NCBI GenBank assembly: GCA_947467185.1
Contig: CANIHR010000014.1
Span: forward strand, 1 to 36,736
Reading direction: 5' to 3'
DNA: 36,736 nucleotides
DNA from: Bryobacterales bacterium
GTDB lineage: Bacteria > Acidobacteriota > Terriglobia > Bryobacterales > Bryobacteraceae
Below are positions 30,015 to 36,736 of this stretch, one piece after another. The notes beneath the pieces were generated by a model that saw nothing but the letters and a program-made list of their open reading frames with translations, did not search any database and was not told the origin of the DNA. Position numbers and translations under genes: made by a program. The first letter of the stretch is position 1. Each line of letters opens with the position of its first letter.

Positions 30015-30716
30015 TTACTTTGCCTGCAGTGCCAGTTTTGCTTTGTGGCGGCGTTCGAGGAGCCAGCCGAGAGCGACGACGCCGAGGGCGCAGCCGCCTT
30101 CGAAGCCGTAGTGCAGCATGGCGGAGGGGTGGAAGGTAGCCTGGAACCAGGGGTCGCCCGCGATCATGTCGCCGCCGACGCGGCCGAGGATAGCGGAGCC
30201 GATCCAGATGATGATCGGGTATTTGTCCATCATTTTGGCGAGCAGGCTGCTGGTGAAGGCGACGAAGGTGATGGAGAGGATCAGGCCGAAGATGAGGAGC
30301 GTGAGGTTGCCCTTGGAGGCCCCGGCGACGGCGAGGATGTTGTCGACGGACATGGTGATGTCGGCGACGAGGATGAGCCAGACCGCGTGTTTGAGGGATT
30401 GGACGTGGTGCTCTTTGCCGACGGCTTCCTCGGCTTCGGTGAGGAGTTTGACGGCGATCCAGAGGATGACCAGGCCACCGATGAGTTTCAGGAAGTGAAT
30501 CTGCAGGAGTTGCGACGCAAAGAAAGTGAGGATGATGCGAAGGACGACGGCGGCGCCGGTTCCGAACATGATGCCGAGTTTGCGTTGCTTCTCGGGCAGG
30601 GACTTCACCGCCATCGCGATGACGACGGCGTTGTCCCCGCCGAGCAGGATGTCGATCAGGACGATGGAGAGTCCGTCGAGCAGGAAAGTTGAAGTCAATT
30701 GTGGAAACACGCGCAT
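30015..30716 (-). CDS. TerC/YjbE-family integral membrane protein (metal transport)
   Basis: 233 aa from the ATG at 30716; a GTG two codons upstream (30722) is an alternative. About seven membrane helices. The two TerC acidic motifs are present: 'DILLGGDNAVVIAMAV' near the N-terminus and 'ILVADITMSVDNILAVAG' in the middle, whose Asp and Asn residues are the likely metal or ion site. Family members (YjbE, YkoY, TerC, Alx) are involved in manganese export or metal co-insertion and stress. The stop is 55 bp before the start of the sigma factor gene; they may or may not be co-transcribed. No Mn-responsive riboswitch is recognisable in the 110-bp upstream gap. Confidence 0.88.
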   Translation of the reverse strand: MRVFPQLTSTFLLDGLSIVLIDILLGGDNAVVIAMAVKSLPEKQRKLGIMFGTGAAVVLRIILTFFASQLLQIHFLKLIGGLVILWIAVKLLTEAEEAVGKEHHVQSLKHAVWLILVADITMSVDNILAVAGASKGNLTLLIFGLILSITFVAFTSSLLAKMMDKYPIIIWIGSAILGRVGGDMIAGDPWFQATFHPSAMLHYGFEGGCALGVVALGWLLERRHKAKLALQAK

Positions 30717-30811
30717 TGTCACGATAGCAAGCCGGAAGCCGGGGGTGGTGCTGCGGCGTGTCAGGCAAATACCGAATAGTGAGGCGGTCGCCGATCCGGA
30801 GTGCCAATCTG

Positions 30812-30820
30812 TGTTATTTT
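30812..30820 (+). promoter_or_regulatory. Extended -10 element of the first NHL gene
   Basis: TGTTATTTT contains the TGn extension followed by TATTTT (30815-30820), which ends 6 nt before the ATG at 30827. No Shine-Dalgarno precedes the ATG, so a leaderless transcript is likely. The second NHL gene has the same arrangement. Confidence 0.45.
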
Positions 30821-30826
30821 TCTTAA

Positions 30827-33800
30827 ATGCAAAATCGCCTGGTTGGCATTGCGTTACTAATTTCCGCTATTTCCCCCGCATTGGCTCCGGCCCAAACGGG
30901 AACCTGGGTTATCGATACTTTGGCAGGGCGTGATCGTCCGGTTAACGATGGTGGCCCGGGGTATTCGGCACCTCTGAATTTTCCGTACGGAATCGTGGCT
31001 GATTCAAGTGGGAATATCATTTTTGCCGATTCGGGGAACCATCGGGTACGGCGGATTTCGCCATCGGGAACGATTACAACGATCGCCGGGACGGGACAGG
31101 CCGGGTATACGGGCGATGGTGGTGCGGCGACCGCGGCCACTCTGGTGAAACCGCAGGGGCTGGCGCTGGATTCGAGCGGGAGCCTTTACATCGCTGACTA
31201 TACGGCGAACGTTGTTCGCAAGGTGCTGCCCGACGGCACGATTATTACGTGGGCGGGGACGGGCGCACCGGGGAATACAGGGAATGGCGGGAAGGCGACG
31301 TCTGCCACTCTGTTCGGACCGTATGCATTGGCGGCAGATTCCAGCGGAGCGCTGTATATTGCCGATGAACTGAATTCGACTGTCAGAAAAGTGACGGCCG
31401 ATGGTACGATTTCGGCGCTGACGTCGACGAAATTTTCCTATCCGGAGGGGCTTGCTGTCGATTCCACTGGAAATGTTTATGTAGCGACGTATGGCGACAA
31501 CAAGATTTATAAAGTGACGCCGGCCGGCGTGGTGAGTACCGTGGCAGGAACCGGCAGCTATGGCTTCGGGGGCGACGGGAATTTGGCGACTGCCGCTTTT
31601 CTGGCAGGGCCACAGGGGTTGGCGTTTGACGCGACAGGGAATTTGTGGATTTGCGACGCCTACAACAACCGGCTGCGGCGGCTTTCGACGGACGGGAAAA
31701 TTCAGACGATTGCGGGTTCCGGCTCGATTGGCTTGAGTGGATTCTCTTCGGAACCCCTGAACGCCGCCATCTACACGCCGGTTGGGATCGCGCTGGATTC
31801 GAAGGGACTGGTTTACTGGACGGAAATCGGGAACAACCGGGTGCGGGTGTTCAATCCGGCGAGCAAGCAGATCACGGAGATTGGGGGCTTCACGCTGCCG
31901 CTGGTAGCGACGGGCGGGCCGACGGCGCAGACGCTGTTCAATCCCTTCTCGACGGCGGTGGATACGGCGGGGAATCTGTTCATTGCGGACACGACGAACA
32001 ACCTGGTACGGAAGATTACGCCCGCCGGGGTGAGCAGCATTTTTGCGGGTACGGGGCAGGCGAACTTCAATGGCGAAGTGGGCGTGGCCACGGCGACGAA
32101 TATCTCGGCGCCGCAGGGTGTGGCGGTGGATCCGCAAGGCGTTGTCTACATTGCCGAAAGTGGCAGTGGCCGGGTGCGGAAGGTGGATACGACAGGCCGT
32201 ATTTCGACGGTGATGGGGAATGGCACCGGGTTGCCATTCTCCGGGACGTTCGCGGGGAATGCATTCCTGTTTACCCCGACCGGGGTTGCGGCGACGGGCA
32301 ACGGGACGTTCGCGATGGTGGACCAGATCTTCGGGATTGCGGCGCGGGTGGATGCGCTGGGGACCATCACGCTGATTCCGACTTCCGCGGTGAACTTCAT
32401 GACGTATCCGGCGGGGATTGCGGTCTCCGGGGCGAGTACTTATATTGCCGACACATTCGGGAACCGGATTCTGAAGAATACGGGGAGCACGACCACGGTG
32501 ATTGCGGGGACAGGCGCGCCGGGCTATACGGGAGACGGTGCGGCGGCCAACAAGGCGACGCTGTTCCTGCCGAACGGGGTGGCGGTCGATTCGAAAGAGA
32601 ACATCTACATTGCGGACACCGGCAATAACGTGATCCGGATGATCGACACGACGGGCAAGATCACGACGATTGCGGGCACGGGGAAGCCGGGCTTCAGTGG
32701 AGACAAGGGACCAGCGGCTCTGGCGACACTCTCGACGCCGACGGGTGTGACAGTGGATGCCTCGGGGAATCTACTGGTTACGGACCGGAATAACCAGAGG
32801 GTCCGGCAGTTGCAGTTTGTGCAGATTCCGCCGGACTTCACGGTGGGGTCGGATTTCACGTTTAAGGCAGCGAACCGGGGGACGAGTGTGGTTGTGCCTC
32901 TGACGCTGAGTTCGGTGGGTGGTTTTGCGGGGTCAGTGACGCTTACGGTGACGCCGCCCGCGGGAGTGACGGTCGATTTTTCTCCGGCGACAGCGCGGAC
33001 GCTGGCGGCGGGACAGTCGGCACCGGTGAGCGCGACGGTCAAGTTGCCGGCGACGATGGCACCGGATACGGTGACGCTGACCTTTGTTGCGACTGCGGGG
33101 ACAGTGACGCACAACACGGTGGTGACGATCAACGTGACGGATGCGCCGCTGGTGACTTCGAGCGGGATTGTGAATGCGGGTTCGTATTCAGGCGGCGGCG
33201 TGGCGCCGGGCGAGATTGTGGCGGTCTACGGACAGGATCTGGGGCCGGCCGATCTGGCGCTGGGGTCCTTTGATGCGAGCAACGTGCTGAGTTCGACGGT
33301 GGGCGGGACGCAGGTTCTGTTTGACGGGGTTCCGGCGCCGCTGGTGTACGTGACGGCGGGGCAGTTGAGCGCGATCGTTCCCTATTCGGTGGCTGGCAAG
33401 ACCACAACGCAGGTGCAGATCAAGGCGGCAGGGAAAACGTCCACTGCCGTGGCAGTGCCGGTAACGGATGCGGTGCCTGGCATTTTCAATCTGCCGGGCG
33501 TGACGCAGGCCGCATCGCTAAATGCCGATTTGAGCCTGAATAATGCCAGTCAGCCGGCAGAGAAGGGTTCGATTGTGGTGCTGTTTGCGACAGGTGAGGG
33601 GCAGACGAGCCCCGGGGGCGTGGACGGCAAGATCGCGACCGAAGTGTTTCCGAAGCCGGTGCTGCCCGTCACGGTAACGATTGGCGGGGTGGACGCGGAA
33701 GTGGCGTATTACGGCGCGGCACCGTTCCAGGTGGCCGGCGTGATGCAGTTGAACGTAAAAGTGCCGACCTCCGTGACCTCCGGTGATGTTCCGGTGGTCC

Positions 33801-33853
33801 TGAAGGTCGGTACGAAGACTTCACAGGCTCAGTCAACGATTCGCGTGAAGTAG
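30827..33853 (+). CDS. Secreted NHL-repeat beta-propeller protein with TIGR03437 C-terminal domain
   Basis: 1008 aa. Signal peptide (MQNRLVGIALLISAISPALA), then about 640 residues of NHL repeats, each with the pattern 'P.GlAvD..GnlYiADt.NnrVRki...G.itTiAGtG..G..GdGg.A..A.l' (for example at residues 36-75, 85-130, 335-385, 560-660). An immunoglobulin-like domain of about 100 residues follows (from about 665). The C-terminal domain from about residue 777 begins 'SSGIVNAGSYSGGGVAPGEI' and contains 'VYVTAGQLSAIVPYSVAG' and 'KGSIVVLFATGEGQTSPGG'. This is the repeat-associated TIGR03437 domain of Solibacter-like bacteria. An extracellular or surface protein; ligand unknown. A close paralogue follows 43 bp later. 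Confidence 0.9.
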   Translation: MQNRLVGIALLISAISPALAPAQTGTWVIDTLAGRDRPVNDGGPGYSAPLNFPYGIVADSSGNIIFADSGNHRVRRISPSGTITTIAGTGQAGYTGDGGAATAATLVKPQGLALDSSGSLYIADYTANVVRKVLPDGTIITWAGTGAPGNTGNGGKATSATLFGPYALAADSSGALYIADELNSTVRKVTADGTISALTSTKFSYPEGLAVDSTGNVYVATYGDNKIYKVTPAGVVSTVAGTGSYGFGGDGNLATAAFLAGPQGLAFDATGNLWICDAYNNRLRRLSTDGKIQTIAGSGSIGLSGFSSEPLNAAIYTPVGIALDSKGLVYWTEIGNNRVRVFNPASKQITEIGGFTLPLVATGGPTAQTLFNPFSTAVDTAGNLFIADTTNNLVRKITPAGVSSIFAGTGQANFNGEVGVATATNISAPQGVAVDPQGVVYIAESGSGRVRKVDTTGRISTVMGNGTGLPFSGTFAGNAFLFTPTGVAATGNGTFAMVDQIFGIAARVDALGTITLIPTSAVNFMTYPAGIAVSGASTYIADTFGNRILKNTGSTTTVIAGTGAPGYTGDGAAANKATLFLPNGVAVDSKENIYIADTGNNVIRMIDTTGKITTIAGTGKPGFSGDKGPAALATLSTPTGVTVDASGNLLVTDRNNQRVRQLQFVQIPPDFTVGSDFTFKAANRGTSVVVPLTLSSVGGFAGSVTLTVTPPAGVTVDFSPATARTLAAGQSAPVSATVKLPATMAPDTVTLTFVATAGTVTHNTVVTINVTDAPLVTSSGIVNAGSYSGGGVAPGEIVAVYGQDLGPADLALGSFDASNVLSSTVGGTQVLFDGVPAPLVYVTAGQLSAIVPYSVAGKTTTQVQIKAAGKTSTAVAVPVTDAVPGIFNLPGVTQAASLNADLSLNNASQPAEKGSIVVLFATGEGQTSPGGVDGKIATEVFPKPVLPVTVTIGGVDAEVAYYGAAPFQVAGVMQLNVKVPTSVTSGDVPVVLKVGTKTSQAQSTIRVK
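33254..33309 (+). repeat. 56-bp exact repeat, copy 1 (in first NHL gene)
   Basis: Identical over 56 bp to 36336-36391, within the TIGR03437 coding part. The flanking sequences of the two genes also match closely over several hundred bases, while their NHL-coding parts differ at many synonymous and non-synonymous sites. Confidence 0.85.
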
Positions 33854-33878
33854 TGTGGAACCCTGTACCTGGCTTTAG

Positions 33879-33887
33879 TGTGATAAT
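33879..33887 (+). promoter_or_regulatory. Extended -10 element of the second NHL gene
   Basis: TGTGATAAT (TGn then GATAAT, 5 of 6 to consensus) ends 6 nt before GTG at 33894, which is in frame with ATG at 33897. No Shine-Dalgarno is present. It also shows that the second NHL gene has its own promoter despite the 43-bp gap. Confidence 0.5.
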
Positions 33888-33896
33888 TCTCGCGTG

Positions 33897-36736
33897 ATGC
33901 TGAAGCGCCTGTGGCAATTCGTTTGGATATTCGCCGGAATTGCTCCTGCAGGTACAATGGCGCAGACGAATACCTGGGTGATTGACACGGTTGCCGGGCG
34001 CGACCGTCCGGTAACAGAGGGCACCCCTGCTGCGAAGGCTTCTGTGAATCAGCCTGGCGGTGTGGTTGTTGACGGACGTGGCAATGTGATTTTTTCAGAC
34101 TCCGGGAACCACCGGGTTCGGAGAATCAGTCCGGCGGGAACCATCACCACACTGGCGGGAACGGGCGAAGGTGGGTATTCCGGAGATGGCGGGGCCGCTT
34201 CCGCGGCAACGCTCATGCGGCCCGAAGGCCTGGCCCTGGATGCGAACGGCAACCTTTACATTGCCGACTATGCAGCCAACGTTGTGCGAAAAGTGCAGCC
34301 CGACGGAATGATCACGACGTGGGCGGGCACGGGAGTTTCCGGGAACAGTGGAAATGGCGGACGGGCCACCGCAGCTACACTGGCTGGCCCCTGGTCGCTG
34401 GCGATGGACCCCAAGGGCAATCTCTTTATTGGGGAGGATCTGAATTCCACGATACGGAAAGTGACGCCTGCGGGAACGATCTCGCTGTTGTCGGAGACGA
34501 AATTTTCCTATCCGGAAGGGCTGGCGGCTGATTCTTCCGGCAATGTGTATGTCGCGACTTATCCGGCCAGCAGGATCTTCAAAGTGACGCCCTCCGGTTT
34601 GGTGAGTACTTTTGCGGGAACCGGCAGGCTGGGGTTCTCCGGCGATGGAGCGCTTGCCACGGCGTCGGAACTGGCACGACCGACGGGGCTGGCCATTGAC
34701 CCGAGCGGGAATCTCTGGTTAGCGGACACGATCAACAACCGTCTCCGGAAGATTTCGCCCGAGGGGAACATTGAGACGATAATCGGTTCGGGGAATATCG
34801 GTCTTACGCAGTTCGGCACCGATCCGCTGAAGGTTTCGCTTTACGTTCCGACGGCCGTTGCGACCGACGCCCGGGGGTACGTTTACTGGACGGAAACGGG
34901 CAACAACCGGATTTGCGTTTACAATCCCGGGAATCGCCAGATCACGACGCTGGCCGGTGTGCCGTTGCCCCCTGACACGGCCGGCGGGCCGCTGTCACAG
35001 GCCTTTTTCAACCCCTTCTCGAGTGCCTCCGACGAAGCCGGAAACCTGTATATCGCGGACACCAGCAACCACGTTGTTCGCAAGATCTCGCCGGAGGGTA
35101 CGGTCAGTATTATTGCGGGAACGGGGCAGACTGGTTTCAACGGGGAAGCCGGGCCGGCCACGGAGATCACTCTTTCGTCACCCCAGGGCGTGGCGGTAGA
35201 CCCGGACGGTATTGTTTTCATCGCTGACACCGGGAATGGCCGGGTGCGAAAGGTGATGCCCAGCGGATTCCTAGTGACCGTTATGGGGGGAGGAACTTTG
35301 GCGCCGGTATCGCATGCCGAGGGTACAAAGATCTTTCTGGTGGCGCCAACCGGGGTTGCAGCGATCCGGTACGGCTCTTTTGTTGTGGTGGATCAACGGA
35401 TGGAGATAGCCCTCATCGGAGATGCTTCGGGGCATGTTGGAATCTACTCCACCACGGAAGTGTACGGCCTGACGTCGCCCGCCTGTATTGCGGTTGCGGG
35501 GTCATTCCTGACCCAAATCACGGTGTGGGCGGCCGACACCTTCCGTAACCGGATTGTCCGGTTTGGCTTCCCCGAAACCGTGATTGCGGGCACGGGGACG
35601 TTGGGATATACCGGAGACGGTGGACCCGCGAGCCGGGCGACATTTTCACAGCCAGGCGGGATAGCCGCGGACGCGAGCGGGAATGTGTACATTGCCGATA
35701 CCGGAAACCATGTGATCCGCATGATCGACCCTGCGGGCACGATCAGTACGATCGCCGGTACAGGACGTGCCGGATTTTCTGGTGATAAGGGTCCGGCAGC
35801 GCTGGCGCAGTTGTCTTTCCCGACAGGAGTTGCTCTGGATTCTGCCGGAAACCTCCTTGTTACTGACAGCAACAATCAGCGGATACGAAAGCTTCGGTAT
35901 ATTCAGATTCCCGCGGATTTTGCGCTTGGTTCCGATGCCCCTTCGCCGGTCGCGAATCGAGGCAGCACAGTTGTTGTCCCTCTCACACTCACTTCGATTG
36001 CAGGGTTCACGGGGCCGGTCAGCCTTGCTGTGAATCCCCCTCCGGGTATTACGGTGCAGTTCTCTCCTGGGACGGCGTTTTCGATGAGGGCTGGGCAGAA
36101 GAGTGCCATCTCGGTGGCGATCCGGCTTCCGGCGACAACGGCGGCAGGTACGGTGACGCTGACCTTTGGGGCGACTTCGGGGACGGTGACGCACAACACG
36201 CAGGTAACGATCAACGTGACGGATTCGCCGCTGGTGACTTCGAGCGGGATCGTGAATGCCGGTTCCTACAGCGGTGGCGGTGTGGCTCCGGGTGAAATTG
36301 TGGCGGTTTATGGACAGGATCTGGGCCCGGCTAACCTGGCGCTGGGGTCCTTTGATGCGAGCAACGTGCTGAGTTCGACGGTGGGCGGGACTCAGGTGCT
36401 GTTTGACGGGGTTCCCGCACCGCTGGTGTATGTAACGGCGGGGCAGTTGAGCGCCATTGTGCCGTACTCGGTGGCGGGCAGGAGTGCGACGGAGGTGCTG
36501 GTCAAGGTGGCTGGCAAAACCTCTGCTGCTGTGGCAGTGCCGGTGACGGATGCGGTGCCGGGCCTTTTTAATCTGCCGGGCGTGACGCAGGCCGCCTCGC
36601 TGAATGCGGATTTGAGCCTGAATAATGCCCGCCAGCCGGCAGAGAAGGGTTCGATTGTGGTGCTGTTTGCGACCGGTGAGGGGCAGACGAATCCGGGGGG
36701 CGTGGACGGGAAGATCGCAACGGAAGTGTTTCCGAA
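33897..36736 (+). CDS. Second NHL-repeat/TIGR03437 protein (3' end outside window)
   Basis: 946 codons are present; the frame is open to the right edge, so the C-terminus is cut by the window. The start is ATG at 33897 (an adjacent in-frame GTG at 33894 is possible). Signal peptide 'LKRLWQFVWIFAGIAPAG' with cleavage near 'MAQ', then NHL repeats that follow the order of the first paralogue, an Ig-like region from about 35900, and the TIGR03437 domain from about 36240 ('SSGIVNAGSYSGGGVAPGEI'). The TIGR03437 part is nearly identical to that of the first gene at the DNA level, the NHL part is not. Product likely secreted or surface-located. Role unknown. Confidence 0.9.
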   Translation, partial: MLKRLWQFVWIFAGIAPAGTMAQTNTWVIDTVAGRDRPVTEGTPAAKASVNQPGGVVVDGRGNVIFSDSGNHRVRRISPAGTITTLAGTGEGGYSGDGGAASAATLMRPEGLALDANGNLYIADYAANVVRKVQPDGMITTWAGTGVSGNSGNGGRATAATLAGPWSLAMDPKGNLFIGEDLNSTIRKVTPAGTISLLSETKFSYPEGLAADSSGNVYVATYPASRIFKVTPSGLVSTFAGTGRLGFSGDGALATASELARPTGLAIDPSGNLWLADTINNRLRKISPEGNIETIIGSGNIGLTQFGTDPLKVSLYVPTAVATDARGYVYWTETGNNRICVYNPGNRQITTLAGVPLPPDTAGGPLSQAFFNPFSSASDEAGNLYIADTSNHVVRKISPEGTVSIIAGTGQTGFNGEAGPATEITLSSPQGVAVDPDGIVFIADTGNGRVRKVMPSGFLVTVMGGGTLAPVSHAEGTKIFLVAPTGVAAIRYGSFVVVDQRMEIALIGDASGHVGIYSTTEVYGLTSPACIAVAGSFLTQITVWAADTFRNRIVRFGFPETVIAGTGTLGYTGDGGPASRATFSQPGGIAADASGNVYIADTGNHVIRMIDPAGTISTIAGTGRAGFSGDKGPAALAQLSFPTGVALDSAGNLLVTDSNNQRIRKLRYIQIPADFALGSDAPSPVANRGSTVVVPLTLTSIAGFTGPVSLAVNPPPGITVQFSPGTAFSMRAGQKSAISVAIRLPATTAAGTVTLTFGATSGTVTHNTQVTINVTDSPLVTSSGIVNAGSYSGGGVAPGEIVAVYGQDLGPANLALGSFDASNVLSSTVGGTQVLFDGVPAPLVYVTAGQLSAIVPYSVAGRSATEVLVKVAGKTSAAVAVPVTDAVPGLFNLPGVTQAASLNADLSLNNARQPAEKGSIVVLFATGEGQTNPGGVDGKIATEVFP
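36336..36391 (+). repeat. 56-bp exact repeat, copy 2 (in second NHL gene)
   Basis: Exact copy of 33254-33309, 3082 bp downstream. See the first copy. Confidence 0.85.

Noticed and set aside
30717-30826. Manganese (yybP-ykoY) riboswitch before the TerC-like gene
   Set aside because: Such riboswitches often precede TerC/YjbE genes, but the 110-bp gap has none of the conserved loop sequences that I would recognise and must also hold the divergent NHL promoter.
31004-32137. 377-codon minus-strand frame inside the first NHL gene
   Set aside because: Arg-rich low-complexity shadow produced by the repeated NHL codons; the plus frame is a clear repeat protein.
33854-33893. Terminator between the two NHL genes
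   Set aside because: No stem of useful length and no T run; the gap holds a -10 element for the second gene instead.
1-36736. CRISPR arrays, insertion sequences, tRNA genes, integrase or phage genes
   Set aside because: No regularly spaced repeats, no transposase motifs or terminal inverted repeats, and no cloverleaf with a GGTTCGAATCC-like arm were seen on either strand.

Overview
The window looks like a chromosomal segment of an Acidobacteriota bacterium of the Solibacter/Bryobacter type. The clues are high GC, a DUF1585-type protein fragment followed by a Tat-exported DUF1552 protein, several Tat-targeted enzymes, and two large NHL-repeat proteins. Those NHL proteins end in the 'NAGSYSGG...PGEIVAVYG' domain (TIGR03437) that is greatly expanded in Solibacter-like genomes. 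This assignment is inference from gene content; there is no rRNA in the window.

Layout. 1-2583: end of a DUF1585-type protein, a DUF1552 protein, then an XRE regulator paired with a shortened nucleotidyltransferase-like protein (a probably decayed toxin-antitoxin-like pair) behind a perfect 12-bp palindrome. 2573-7226 (minus): operon of an orphan molybdopterin oxidoreductase, an unusual FGE-fold/sialidase/MORN fusion, and a small c-type cytochrome. 7324-13324 (plus): TPR membrane protein, outer-membrane barrel, small unknown proteins, a lipoprotein and a polytopic GT-C-like protein sharing one C-terminal domain. 13325-13708: a 384-bp non-coding stretch with at least five hairpins before a DksA/TraR-like gene. 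14174-18408: PgeF, another GT-C protein, SixA, a small helical protein and an MFS transporter. 18405-21785: SMP-30-like lactonase, CapA-like protein, Tat-exported mannonate-dehydratase-like enolase.

21802-29959 (minus) is the most interesting region. An ECF sigma factor and its anti-sigma partner stand directly upstream of a cytochrome c maturation (System I) operon, in the order ccmE, ccmF, ccmH, a CcmI-like zinc-ribbon protein, a carboxypeptidase-regulatory-like membrane protein, ccmA, ccmB, ccmC, ccmD. CcmE has the Cys-type CxxxY haem motif instead of HxxxY. CcmH has a six-cysteine cluster instead of LRCxxCQ. The anti-sigma factor ends in a periplasmic CxxCH haem c motif. I infer a possible circuit in which haem attachment to the anti-sigma factor reports on cytochrome c maturation.

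30015-36736: a TerC/YjbE-like membrane protein, then two tandem NHL/TIGR03437 paralogues, the second cut by the window edge. Several genes without a Shine-Dalgarno sequence have a -10-like hexamer 6-8 nt before the start codon, which suggests leaderless transcripts.
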